64,000 bases of DNA from Pomphorhynchus laevis (taxonomy: Eukaryota; Acanthocephala; Palaeacanthocephala; Echinorhynchida; Pomphorhynchidae). The notes under the pieces are model-generated. The model was not told the origin of the DNA and searched no databases. It worked only from the letters and a program-made list of their open reading frames with translations. Shown piece after piece: positions 46,861 to 59,734 of this stretch. The stretch lies in assembly GCA_012934845.2 (NCBI GenBank), contig WNNJ02000628.1:1-64000 (forward strand), in the 5' to 3' direction. Each line of letters opens with the position of its first letter. Position 1 is the stretch's first letter. The translations under genes and the position numbers were made by a program.

Positions 46861-49047
46861 TTGTATTTATATAATGTATATTATATAAATATTTTATTTT
46901 TTATATTTATATAAAAATATTTATATTTATATTTTTTATGTTTTATTATTATATTTCTTTAAAATATAATAAATATAACATTAATATTATATTATTTTGT
47001 TAATATAGCATTATACCACTATAATATAAATAGTATATTATATAATCGCTAGAATATTATTTTATATATTATTTAATCTTATTACTAGAATATTGGCATC
47101 TTGTCTTGTTTGCGCTCGACAAGAGTGCTAAAATCCCAGGAATAAATACTGATAAAGCTGAGAACGTTATCAAAAAATAATTGAGGATTATATTGCAAGT
47201 AAAAACAAATAATTTTATTTATATCAATTTACATAAATTTTTAATTACTAATCGATATTAATTGAAATGTTATAGTGACATTTCAATAAAACAATATCAA
47301 CTTTAATATAAAATTTTCACACTAATATTATTTAATTTAATATTTTAAAAATATATCTATATATAATGATGGGTATTTGTGACTATCACGCCTTACCCGC
47401 TCTCAAATAGTTCAAATGTTATGTATATATAATATTTATAATTTATCATGTCTACATCGCAACCAAAATAAAGTATAATTTTCTTATTATATGCTGACAT
47501 AATTTTTATAAAAATATAACATAACTTTATTAATTAATTAAAAATATGTTCTAACAAATAGCCGTGTATAAATTATATACACCCTTATTAATTATATATA
47601 CAGTTATATACCGGTGTATTAATTATAAGTATTTATCAAAAATTATTAATACATAAATGATAAATTTGCATTTTAATTTTAATTCTGGTTTCAATCATAT
47701 TATAAAATCTTTACATAAATATCATTTGTAATTATAAACACACACATACAAGATTTTCACAATGAAGTCGATTGCGCTCTGCTTGCTTGAGTAACAAGTT
47801 AAAATCAGATGACATCTATCCTATTTGGGCCATCTATCTGATAACATTATTCTTTAAACTAAAACAAAAAATCATATTTAAAAGTTAAATATAAAAATAA
47901 TAACGAGTTAAATGAATGTGTTGTAAATATCAGTTATTTGAGTAAATACTAAGTAAAACGCTCCACTTTTATTGTTTCTATGCAATAAATAAATTTCTTA
48001 TCAAAATTAATAGCAAATTATTAGAGACAAGAAAATATGTTTTCAAAATTTACAACAAAATCGGTGACTCTCGTAACCGATTCATCAGGACAAATAGCAT
48101 TAAATTTTTCAAATGCTATACTTTATAAATTATGTTAAAAAGCATAATGGCATTTTTAACTTGATGATGAATCAACATTAATTTGTTGTAAATTCATATA
48201 AAAATTTCATTTTTATTTGAATTCGTACTATTATTTAATTAATAATTAAATTATTTACAAGAAAATTAATAATTATTAATAACTATTCTAAATGATAGGA
48301 AATAAAACTATTAAGTTAAGGATAATCTTCTTAAAATAGTTTTTATTATATTTTGGCTAATTGTGAGATCGAGATGTAATAGAATTTCTCAATAACTTTG
48401 AAATAACACCTTTGGAACTTATCCTTCAAAATAATCAACGAATTAAAGCCATCAAGTACAACGACACAAAAAATAGTAGAAATACATTTTCAAATTTAAT
48501 TTCTAAATAAAATATACTCATTTATTTATGAATCTATTCGTGGATTCTTCAAAGAAGAGGAAAGCATCAATATAAATGTTTATCGAATTAAAATAATCGG
48601 ATAGCAGTAATTTGTTCAACGAGGTGTTCTCCCATTTAACAGTCGTCTCTGAAATTGTTATTGTTAATGCATACATGCAGCCTATTTGAATAAAACCTTC
48701 CGACAATAACTGCAAGTTAATATCGGCTAGAGTAGGAATATAAATGAACCTTATATCCCAAAAACATTTAAAAACAAATCTTTTCAGGCAGGATTTTAAA
48801 AATCATACTAATCTTGTTACTTCATGTGAAGATACTCTTTTTAATCGATGCTTTTACTTTAATTCATAATAAATTTTGAATTTAGGAGCCTTTTAAGTTT
48901 TATTTAAAAAATCTGAAAAATTATTGACGCTCTACATCACATTTATAGTGAGACTCCTCACAGGCTGTAGTTTGGATAATGCGCTTTTAATAGGGCAATT
49001 AAGAGATTGAAGATGGCACACGTGAAATAAATCATTATTCTTTTATA
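46861..49047. other. Very AT-rich region upstream of SPT2
   Basis: Expected to hold the SPT2 first exon and promoter, but none could be recognised. At about 48035-48090 (-) there is CTGATGAATCGGT...ACCGAT, and at about 48162-48205 (+) TTGATGATGAATC...TTTGTTGTAAATT; both share the TTTGTTGTAAATT end and form an inverted pair like the hammerhead-like motifs elsewhere. A 65-residue - strand open frame at 48715-48518 has no family signature. Confidence 0.4.
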
Positions 49048-50656
49048 TAGCCCTTTTCATTATTATAAACGCATAATTTCATTTTTGTAGTTACATGATT
49101 TCAATTTTATAATTGGATAATTTCATTAATTTTTTAAATTAACATTTAATATTTTCATTATTAAATGAAATAATATTTTTAATATTTTCATTATTCTTTT
49201 CATATTTTCATTATTATAGTATTATATATATTATTATAAATTATAGTATTATTGTTAAATTTTTATAATAAAATTTTTCTAAAATATTTGATTAAAATAT
49301 ATAAACTAGGAACAAAACGTTTTATTGAGAATATTATTTAAATTTATTAAACAATTATAATAAATATTTAATAGTTATGTAAAATATATCTTAGCACTCG
49401 CCTTTTCCATTCAAAGTATCATATGACTAAAATATCCTTCCATTGAAAACCCATCATCCTCCAACACCTCTTCTATGGCTCTAATTAATTCAGCGCTATT
49501 GGCATTTATTCCCTTTTGCTTATTACGATCCACCAAGAACGAAAAGAACTATTCAATGGAATTAAGTTGTGAAAAATAAGGAAGGAAATTTAAGAATATA
49601 ATTATGTGCAAATCTTCTCATACATTAATTGTCCTATAGATTTGGCCATTATGAATGACAGCACACTTTCTACCGTGGTATGATAATGTAGTAATTCAGA
49701 TATTATAAAATTATGAAGATCTATATACTAAAAACTGCCAATTTTGATTTAATATGCGAATACACCTTGTATATTGATAACACAGAGAAGTGATATTCCG
49801 GTACCCTTTGAATTGGAAACAGTTATCTAGCATTTAGTATTTTTAAAGAATGTTCCAATTTTTGAAATGAATGTAGTCTTCGATGTTGCTTAAATAAACC
49901 TCACACTGAATTTTTGCATCCTCGTTTGCGTTGATATCCCTGATTATATGAACTATTGTTAAGGTTATTCTTGTATTGTTCATAGTTTTAATAATACGAG
50001 AAACGGTCGATAGAGAATAAGTAACCGGATCATTTTATGCACTAAGCTTTTCGGATAAAGTTTTAAGGATTATACTTGGCTTAACACCCATCTCTGTTGC
50101 TGTTATAAATTTTTTCTCTAGAATGAGCTTTTTGCATCCTTTTTCTTATCACTTGATGATTTGAATTGACTATAATCAAAATATTCACCAACAACATATT
50201 TCGTATTCATCCTTTGAATAGTCGTTAGGGAAACATTTAAACTGGGATCATGTCAAACAGTGAGACCTCTCACTGCAAACGCCCACCAAAATCACAATCA
50301 ACCAGATCCTTAAATGATATTTTTCTTGCGTCATTACCAATATGAGTTCGCATATTGTCTAGCAGTCCATTATAATTAATCTGTTCTTCATTCTCATTAT
50401 ATTTATTATAAATCCTATATTTATTAATAAATATTTTAAGAATATGCAATATTAAAATGAAAATATGGCATTATAAAAATGAAATTATACAACTATTAGA
50501 ATGAAATTATACGACTATTAAAATGAAAATATGCAACTATGAAAATAAAATTATAGACCATAAAATTAAAATATGGACTAAACATTTAATTATATCACTA
50601 TAAAACTGAAACAATACAACCATGAAAATATGCAACTATTAAAATGACAAGGGCTG
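49048..50656 (-). mobile_element. Tc1/mariner/IS630-like DNA transposon relic with TIRs and TA duplication
   Basis: The left end (from 49048) reads TAGCCCTTTTCATTATTATA and the reversed right end (from 50656) CAGCCCTTGTCATTTTAATA; both are bounded by TA (49046-49047 and 50657-50658). The ends continue as alternating units of about 20-22 bp (xxATxAAATTATxCAACTATT and relatives), clearest at 50455-50645. In between, the - strand has decayed transposase sequence. TA duplication, TIRs and the motif order agree with the IS630-Tc1-mariner superfamily. No intact ORF, so it is inactive. Confidence 0.8.
49400..50330 (-). pseudogene. Decayed IS630/Tc1/mariner-type transposase
   Basis: Conceptual pieces in N- to C-terminal order on the - strand: KKLILEKKFITATEMG and SLSTVSRIIKT (helix-turn-helix, usually S.STV.R.LK), RDINANEDAKIQCEVYLSNI, CAVIHNGQIYRTIN (catalytic D region, usually MDNA.IH; the aspartate reads as H-N here), and LPYFSQLNSIE with FFSFLVDRNK (usually LPPYSP.LNPIE..F, the last acidic residue). 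Many stops and frameshifts. The identification rests on this motif order. Confidence 0.7.
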
Positions 50657-50658
50657 TA

Positions 50659-52259
50659 TTTAATTAGTGTCAAAAGACAGTTGCATGAATCAACGAAAGA
50701 GTCCTCAGTGTCGAATTCTTAGATTGAAAATGCATATAGATACTAACGAAACTTTTATAGTATAATGAATAAATTGAAATTTTAAATTAAAAACGCCATG
50801 TCATTTATCTGTGAAGCTTTTAACTAAACTAAATATTTAGTGTTTTTAATGTCATTGGTAAATTTTAAATTATTCTCTAGCTTATACGTAATGATGTATC
50901 ATCACATATTTATATTATTATATTATACTTATAGTATCTATATTTATAGTAATCATACACATTATATAGTAATTTCATACTTATATTGCTTTAATATAAT
51001 CATATTTTAAACGATAAGTAATAACGCTATATGAACGATTACTTAAAATACAGAACTACGTAGCATTACAAAAATATGCTCACTCTTATAGTGTATCATT
51101 ACAATTAATCAGCAAATTGAATTGGAATGAGGAATGTGAATGTGTGATAACATTTTAATTTGAAGAAAGCTGGCAAAAACCATCGCAAAATATATTTAAT
51201 TAAATATTTCGATGCCAGGCTAGCATCATCGTTAGCAATTGTAATTAGCTTGAACACTTATAAATTTTCTTTAGAATTTTTTTAGAATAAATAATTATGT
51301 CACTAGTCAACATAAATAATTATCAATAATTAAAAATAAGATAATAAATAAATAATAAATAATAAATAATAATTAACAATAAACAAAAAATAAGATATAA
51401 ACATCAATCAATTCCTGTCTTAGTTTAAATAAATTTAATAATTTAGAAATTATTAATAATTTAATTTATAATATAATTTTAATTAATAATTAAATTTATA
51501 ATTAAATATTTTTATTTATAATATATTAACTGCATTATTTCAAATTTAATATTATGTATTTATAATGAATGCGGTTATTTACTCAAAGATATTCAAAAAG
51601 TAATACACTTACAAAAGCATTACAATACATTTATTTGACGTTAGCGGCAAAATCGTTATATTTTAGATTTTTAAATATATACCAGCTGCTTGTCTTATTT
51701 GATATACATACTTTGACGTAAACAGTATCTTGATATTACAAGACTTTAGAGAAAAGACGCGTTGCAGCTTATACGTAGATAAAACTTGCTATCCGCAGTT
51801 ACTCATTCATAGTTAATATGTGCTATATTGAACGTGTTGGGAGCTTTATTTAGAAACATGCATTTGTTTCGCTTATAGCCAAACAAATGCATGTTTAGCG
51901 TATAAAGTATGTCATACTTTTTAAATAGACGCTGGTATAGTTTTATAGCAGCTGTATCAAAAAAAAGAAATAAAAATTAATTTCAAAAATTACAACATTT
52001 AAATATTGAACGATTCCGCTTTTGTTTTATATTTCGTAGAAATTATAAGAAATTATAATAAATTAAATATAAAAAGTTAAATTATTTATATTCGTCTCAT
52101 ATAGTAACACTTGTTGCCTGTCAGAATAAAATGTGAATATTCAGCACACAATCATATGAATATCGTACTATTATCTATTTCTTGATTAAGGGCTTAAATT
52201 GTCAAGCAATTATATGAAAATATTAAACTATGTGAATATAATTATATTTATTTATCAAT
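50659..52259. other. AT-rich spacer
   Basis: No gene. Contains a perfect 16-bp inverted repeat at 51854-51896 (arms AAACATGCATTTGTTT, 11-nt spacer). Confidence 0.45.
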
Positions 52260-53860
52260 TATCATTTATATATAATATTATAGAGAACTTTATCAACCTA
52301 ATTTCTAATGACATCTTTATTTCCTATTTTCCTGATGACCTCTTATTCTTTATAATGATACATCGTCTGTTATTTATTATTCAATTCATAAAAATCACTT
52401 TTATTTTAAATTTCAATTTTTTATTTTAACGTAAATAATTTTAATTATTTACGTTAAAATAATTAAAATAATTATTTTTTTATTTTAATAATTAAAATAA
52501 TTTTAATTATTTTAATAATTATAAATTTTCAATTTTATATTTTTATTGATTTAGCATTATTATTTTTATTAATTTTTATTTATTTAACCCTGCTAATATG
52601 TTGGGTCGAGTAATAATGGTTGAAATCTGATAGCATAGCAGTCCGCCTGATTACCTCTAATTCTTATTCTGATACAACGTCTGTTATTTATTAGTCAATT
52701 CAAAAATGACGTTTATAATGACGTTAATTTTTGTAAAGCTACAATCTTTATATGTATTTTGATTACCGGGAATTCTATTGGGTAGAGGAGTTAGGGGCCG
52801 AAACCTGATAGCATAGCAGTTCCCCCTGATGACCTCTAATCCTTATTCTGATACATTGTCTGTTATTTATTATTCAATTCTTGATACACTTTATAGTTAA
52901 ATATATAAATCAACACAATAATATAAAGAATAAATTTAAACTCTTAAGTGGCAAATTTTTATGGATGGATAATAAATAATATACTTTGCATTAGAATAAG
53001 ATACTAGATAGTTATTTCAGAGGAAATACATCATTAGCATGTATTTGGCCCCGCTGCTATGTTGGGTAGAGGAGTTAGGGGCCGAAACCTGATAGCATAG
53101 CAGTTCCCCCTGATGACCTCTAATCCTTATTCTGATACAATTTCTTTTATTTATTAGCTAATTCATAAGATTGACTTATTAAATCTCAATTTTTTATTTT
53201 AACTTGATTTAAATTATAGAAAATCTTAAAAACAATTATTAATTTTATTATTTAATTATTAAATTTTGATTTTATTTTATAATTATATATAATTATATAT
53301 ATTAAAATATATAATTATATATATTAATACGTAGACTCAGTTAGCTGATTTGATTTGTAGATAAACCGCTAGAAAACATTGTCACTTAAAAATCGAAGTT
53401 CTTTAAAACTGCCTAAAGAATCTTAAGATCAATAATTTATTCAAAGTATTTGTAAGAATACTTTGAATAAATGAATTTCCTTTGAATTCTTTGAATCAAA
53501 GAATTTCTTAATCATTAATTTTGATACTTCAAATGAATACTTCAAATGTTGGATAGAGGAGTTAGAGGCCGAAACCTGATAGCATAGCAGTTCCTCCTGA
53601 TGACCTCTAATTCTTATTCTGATACAACGTCTGTTATTTATTACTCAATTCATAAAAATGACGTTTATTTTAAATTTCAATTTTTTATTTTAACTTGATT
53701 TAAATTAAAGAAAATCTAAAAAATCTTATAACAGTTATTAATTTTATTATTTAATTATTAAATTTTGATTTAGCATTAATATGTTTTGTTTATTTTATTA
53801 TTATATTAAAAACGTAAACTCAGTTAGCTGAATTGATTTATAAAATTTGAAGTTCTCAGT
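52260..53860 (+). repeat. Cluster of dispersed repeat R1 (about five forward copies)
   Basis: Forward R1 copies or parts begin near 52260, 52590, 52770, 52960 and 53550. The fullest (52960-53355 and 53540-53850) run from TTATGGATGGATAATAAATA through CGCTGCTATGTTGGGTAGAG, GAGTTAGGGGCCGAAACCTG, ATAGCATAGCAGTTCC, CTGATGACCTCTAAT and CAACGTCTGTTATTTATTAG, then AT arms, to ACTCAGTTAGCTGA. All lie in the same direction, suggesting local duplication or repeated insertion. Confidence 0.8.
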
Positions 53861-55429
53861 ACCTCAGTTATTTAAATGTACAAGTAACTACTGTTCTCAT
53901 GAACTATATAAAAACAAAAACGACATTTCAGAATATTATTTTTCAAATATCAGAACAGATAAATGCAGAATACGGTTTAGATAGAACTAGCTTTAGATAA
54001 ATGCCAGAATAAATGTAGAATTGTTCAATTCAGGTTTGTGTTGCCATAATACTGAAATATAAATGATATCGCACAAACAGATCAGGCTTAAGTGAGCTTC
54101 GAAAACATTTGCATAATGTGATGTTAGTTATTACATAATATGTAAGAAAACCAGTGCCATTGAAAATCCAGTGTCCATTGACTGATCATATGGGTATATA
54201 ATAATATAATAAGATATAATCATATAATAAGATAATAATCATATAATAAGATAACAAAAATGTTTATATTTAATCAAATTTTCAATGATTAACTGCCACT
54301 AAGTGATTAAAGGAGAGAGTAAATAGAATGAACAATAAAATTATATTCACCATCTCCTTTGATCAGTTGATAATTTTTATGAGTGAACAACAAATTTATA
54401 ACATAAAATATCATCATAAGCAGAAACACAAAACGTTACCGACTTTATTTTCAAGTTACCTAAATTAATTTTTTTCATTTGTTAACAAAATCCTTATTGT
54501 TATTAATTTTTTCAAATTTGATTATACAAATTTAAAAATGTTTAAAATTTGATTAAATAAATATTATTTTAAACTGTATATAAATAGATTAGTTAAGATT
54601 ATTATCTCTCTGTCGAGAGAGATTATTAATTAATAATCACATTAATAATTAAATATCAATTAATATAGTAATTAAATATCTCATTAATAATACCTCATTA
54701 ATGTATCATTAATATATCATTAATATCTCGTTAATAAATAATCTACCATCAATAATTAATAATCTAATATCTAATCAAATTGATAATTAATTTGGTTTTA
54801 TCTAATTAAATAGAGAGGATATCAGAGTAAATTAAATACTAAATTTGAAGTATTTTACAGTTTTGGTAAAAATCTTCGAATAATGAGACACTCCCATCGT
54901 GTAATCAACATTTGGAATGCATTACCTGATTAAATTGCTTGTGTCTCTAGCTATTCACATTTCAAACTTTAAGTGAGGAAGTGAATTCATAACAGCTCGA
55001 ACCATCAATCAGTGTTCAACTCTACTCATTTGGATGATTACATTCTACACTTCATTTTTAACATCAACAGTGAACATGCTGATCAGTCATTTACAGCTTT
55101 GTCTTGTACTCAATAATAAAATGATAACATCGTAACTGTGAGCTCAATTTGAATAATTGAGCTCACAGTTACTTGAGTTAATTAAGCTCACAGTTCCTAA
55201 TAATTGTTTTATCTAATTAAATAGAGAGAATATCAGAGTAAATTAAATACTAAATTCGAAGTATTTTTACTGTTTTACCATGAAAGTATTTCAAATTTTC
55301 ATTATTGTATTCTAAACTGAACGTACGGACATGATCAAATTCAGATTGGATTGAAAAATGTCTTAGTAAAGAAATATACGCAATATTTTAACAAGCGACT
55401 GTTTTATAAGCAATTCGATGTCAAAATGT
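53861..55429. other. AT-rich spacer
   Basis: No gene. ATCTAATTAAATAGAGAG.ATATCAGAGTAAATTAAATACTAAATT.GAAGTATTTT occurs twice (near 54800 and 55210), a direct repeat about 400 bp apart. A perfect 18-bp inverted repeat with a 5-nt spacer lies at 55132-55172. Confidence 0.45.
55132..55172. repeat. Perfect short-spacer inverted repeat
   Basis: Arms GTAACTGTGAGCTCAATT (55132-55149) and its complement (55155-55172), spacer TGAAT. A third part-copy of the arm (AGCTCACAGTT) follows at 55185-55195. Confidence 0.85.
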
Positions 55430-55830
55430 AATGACATTATGGATGGATAATAAATAATATACTTTGTATTAAAATAAGATACTAGATAGTTTTATCAGAG
55501 GAAATACATCATTAGCATGTATTTGGCCCCGCTGCTATGTTGGGTAGAGGAGTTAGGGGCCGAAACCTGATAGCATAGCAGTTCCTCCTGATGACCTCTA
55601 ATTCTTATTCTGATACAACGTCTGTTATTTATTAGTCAATTCATAAAAATGACGTTTATTTTAAATTTCAATGTTTTATTTTAACTTGATTTAAATTATA
55701 GAAAATCTAAAAACAATAATTAATTTTATTATTTAATTATTAAATTTCGATTTAGCATTATTATGTTTTGTTTATTTTATAATTATATTAAATACGTAGA
55801 CTCAATTAGCTGATTTGATTTGTAATATAA
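55430..55830 (+). repeat. Dispersed repeat R1, fullest single copy
   Basis: About 390 bp with all parts of the family in order: TTATGGATGGATAATAAATA, CATCATTAGCATGTATTTGG, CCCCGCTGCTATGTTGGGTA, GAGGAGTTAGGGGCCGAAAC, the CATAGCAG word complementary to CTGCTATG, GATGACCTCTAATTCTTATT, two AT arms, and ACGTAGACTCAATTAGCTGA. No ORF, so it is non-autonomous. Confidence 0.75.
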
Positions 55831-57049
55831 GGCACATATAAACACCTTCATTGTAAATGTCTATTTAAAAAATATGTAGGCTGGCGGAGCGTAGATAAGA
55901 TCCCGGCACCCCGCATGGCGGGATCTTGTAACTCTATAAAAAATAATTATACTTAATTTAAGAAATTAGAAGAGAACAAGATAAAATTAATATATTAATT
56001 TAACAGTAAATGCCAAAACAAAGGTGAATTTGAATGATCATTGTAATTGTGAGCTCGATTTGAAAGAAATCAATTAGGTTAAAATGTAATGAGAGAAGTA
56101 TACTTTGATAGAGAAACAATTGATAGAAACAAGCCGACATAAGGACATGTGATTTTTTTAAATAAAAAATAATGATGCGAGCGAGCATCTATGATTTCTG
56201 AAAGTATTTTTATTGACAATACAAATACAGACATTCAAATATAAAAATTACGTATTTTAAAATTTAAAAATATGTAAAAATTAAAATTTATTAAAGGATT
56301 ATGCATCATAAAAAATTCCAGATAACAGTCTATTAAAACTAGATTTTTTTTAGATTCATTATATTTCAAGAGAAATATACAATTTTTACAATGTATTTTC
56401 TATCGTTAATGCCAACGTGAAAAAAGTGTTAAAAGAGAGCAAGTTAAAATATTATTTTGACTAATATACAGGTGATACCGATAATAATGTTGAAGGGAAT
56501 GCCGATCCGAATCTACATTATTGCGGATACGGTATAACGATATATATTTACATATATTTATTAGAAATAAATATATCTATTCTGATCGATAGAAGGATTG
56601 ATTTTCTTAAGGAGGCGAAATACTCAAGGCTCTGGTGGTGAATTATTAACCCTAAGCGAGTGCAAATCGGATGATGGGCAAATGTTTGCCTTAAAAATCA
56701 AAATGCTGTTAAAGACATGAAATACTGATATTTTATTTTTGTTTTTAATGTGTTGTATGGTATAGTGAGCGGCAGAACTGCCTTTTTCAGTCAAATTCCT
56801 ATAAGTATTTATATTTTTATTATTCATAATTATAATATTATAATTATTATTTTTACGCAAAATAAAGATTTATGTTTACATATAAATGGATTACCCGCAA
56901 ATGGGTTCCATCATTTCAGTTAACGGTATATTTACGCAATTAATTTACACAATTTCAGTTGCAGATTTTTGTTCCACTCTCTTTGCTCACTTGGATTATA
57001 AATATATACATAATCGACCGATTTTAACGAGAATTAAAATTATCATCTC
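55831..57049. other. AT-rich spacer
   Basis: No gene. A small GC-rich hairpin (AGATCCCG/CGGGATCT) lies at 55888-55916. Confidence 0.4.
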
Positions 57050-59734
57050 TATTTAGCTCCACTACTAGAGATCATTCAGAATACATTATTGATTTTGACG
57101 GATCACGCAGAACATGATGCGTACAGTGTAAACTGGAACACTGTTGTACTAAAACCCTCTAGTCGTAGTAGAAATCAGGCTCGTAAGTCTCCATTTAATA
57201 CCGAATCACAAAGTATTTCCTGAGAATACTTCTCTTCATTATAATCATTGTCATTCTGATAGAACCTTTAATCTACTATTTGGTGGTATCCCCAAATTAA
57301 AAGTAGATCATTTACAAGCTCGCATAGATGATGACGTTCTCAATTTAAGTGAAATTTTGTTTTAGCTTTTACAAAAGGGTGATGAAATACTGGCAACTTA
57401 TATAGAGGTAAGGAAATTATTTCGCATTGGTAAAAAAGCAACTACTAAACCTATATTATTGAAGTAATAGTGTCTTCTCCTGATAATGCAGATCTCTTAT
57501 TAAGACGTGGATATCGACTTAAAGGTTTTCCGTATCTTATACTTTGTAACCTTCTTCTTAAGTAGCGTGTAAAGCTAATAGAATCGAACACTGAACTGCG
57601 AAGCCGTCTTTCTAACAGTGAAAGACGGCTTCCAGTGGCGCCCTGTTGTTCTTTGTCATATAATGCTCACCTTGAATGTCGACTAATTCACACTCGCTCT
57701 GGGAAGAGTGTCAGGAGCGGAGATGATGATATTAATTTAAACGGCTTTCCAGTGGCGGAGTTGGTATAGATTATACTTGGGTTGCTAAATCTCATTTATT
57801 AATATACACTATCATAGCTCAAACAACATTTCAAATGAAATCAGGCGCAATTTGTTAGTTAATTATTCAAATATTCATAGTTTTATTTCCCAAATTTTAA
57901 AATTGAAATATCATATTCTTTCAAAACCTAGGATGTATTCTGTATTACTGAGTCATGGCTTCATCAGTATATTGTTGATGTCGCTGTTAATATCCGGGTT
58001 TCGCCCACTTCGAAGCGATAGAAGATCGGGAAATCGTGGTGGTGTTGCCATTTATATTCGAGATCATTTTATTATTTCTGACGTTTTCCTACATTTGCGA
58101 TCCTAATGACTTTTTGAGAGTCTAGGCTTTCATATCAAGCATGAATATATTAATATAAATTTTTGTATAGTGTATCGCTCCCCTTCCATGACCAGCGATT
58201 GTAATATCTTAGTCCCGATTTTACAATCGACATGTCTTTCTTCACACTTTATTCTATAGGCGATTTTAGCATACAGCGTTCTAATTTGTAAGCATCTGTA
58301 TTTAATGAAGTAGTGTCGTAGAAAAAAAGATTTCTGAGTTTCTTGCAGATGATCTTCTACTGATCCAGCACGTTGAACAACCAACTTGTATTTTTATCTA
58401 GAGATAGTTCGGTACTGGTATTTTCAAAGCACGTGAATGACGTCGTCAGAGTCAATTATCTTCCTCCATTATGAAGTAGTGATCATTGTGTTATCTCACT
58501 ACTAGGTACCGAATTTCAAATATTGTCCTAAACAATCAATAGTTTTAAAGCGCAACTGATCTAGAGTTCGGATAAATAAACTTTTAACACCTTACCAATG
58601 TTCTCCGCTCACATTTCCAGAATCAGGCAATCTACGTCTGGAAACTATTTGCGACCACCATTTAAAATTGTCTGATATAATTGCTCCGATGCATGTAATT
58701 TCACCAATTGCTAGACTTCCGACATAGATAGATAAAGGGCTCAAACAGTTGCTGATTGTTGGTAATCGCTTGTGGAAGTTATATCGCTCTCCTCCCAATC
58801 TCCGCGCACATAATAAACATGCGAGAGATCTCTGTACCAGAATAAAAACTTCAAAGCGTGATATATTTAAATTTGAAATAGTCGACGAGATCAATCGAAA
58901 CCTTGTAAAATACGTACACACAGCTGAAGGCGTACTAACTGAGGAGATTGATATTACCGAGATCTTGCTTCATCATTTTTACTTTAATCGAATTCTTCTT
59001 TTACATGCTCAAGTTAATATGGCTCGCCGATACCCTTGTATCTGTTGATGAAGTTTATATAATCTTCGCAAGGATAAGTCCATTTGTGCTTCGGGACCCG
59101 ATTATATCTCACCGTTTCTTCCGAAACATTATATAATTACTTATATCCTTTTCTTGCTGAGATATCTCGCGATAATATTACTACTGGTCGTATCGCTGAC
59201 GTTCGGAAATCTGCAATCATTGTTCCAAAGAAGCTTATTCCAACCTTTTGTAGACCTACGTGCATAACCATTTCTATGTGTAAGGTTCTCAAACGTTTGG
59301 TCGCTTGTAGAATTTGGAATCATTTAAACTCACACGCTTTGATAGCGCTTTCCCAACACGGTTTCCGTGATGATCGTTCCTGTCTATTGAATTTTCTAAA
59401 CGTGCGTGAAATGTGGACTAAAACACCTAGCATCTGTGAATCAATTATTGTAATTTTTATTGACTTATCCAAAGCATTTGACCGAGTTCCACATGACAGT
59501 TTACTTAGCTTTCTATATAATTATGGAGTTTCTTTAACCTTATGTAATCGGATTTGCAATTTTCTTCACTATAGATTTTTTCGAGCTAAAGTTTGTGGCT
59601 ATCTTTCATCAGCAAAACATTTTCAGTTTAGTGTTCCCCAAGGTACTGTCCTTGACAACTATTCTTTATTATTTTCATTAATGACCGACTTTTATAGATT
59701 CATAGGCATTTTTGGCATTTGCTGATGACTTCAA
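57050..59734 (+). mobile_element. LINE A' (CR1-like), interrupted by LINE B copy 5
   Basis: A + strand LINE remnant in order: ORF1 at about 57240-57560 (NLLFGGIPKLKVDHLQARID, KLFRIGKKATTKPILLK, an RRM-like ORF1 of CR1 type); endonuclease at 57852-58110 (PGFRPLRSDRRSGNRGGVAI, YIRDHFI); linker at 58749-59048; RT at 59084-59725 (RKSAIIVPKK, CRPTCITISMCKVLKR, QHGFRDDRSC, FIDLSKAFDRVPHDSLL, SVPQGTVL) reaching FADDF near 59735. Several frameshifts. It resumes at about 60607 after the B copy. Related to LINE A but not the same copy. Confidence 0.75.

Noticed and set aside
55500-55650. R1 core contains both CCGAAACC and CTGATGA, suggesting a permuted (type II) hammerhead.
   Set aside because: Only about 22 nt lie between GAAA and CTGATGA, too short for two hairpins, and the outer stem is two bases away from GAAA. 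Diverged copies also lose the core words.
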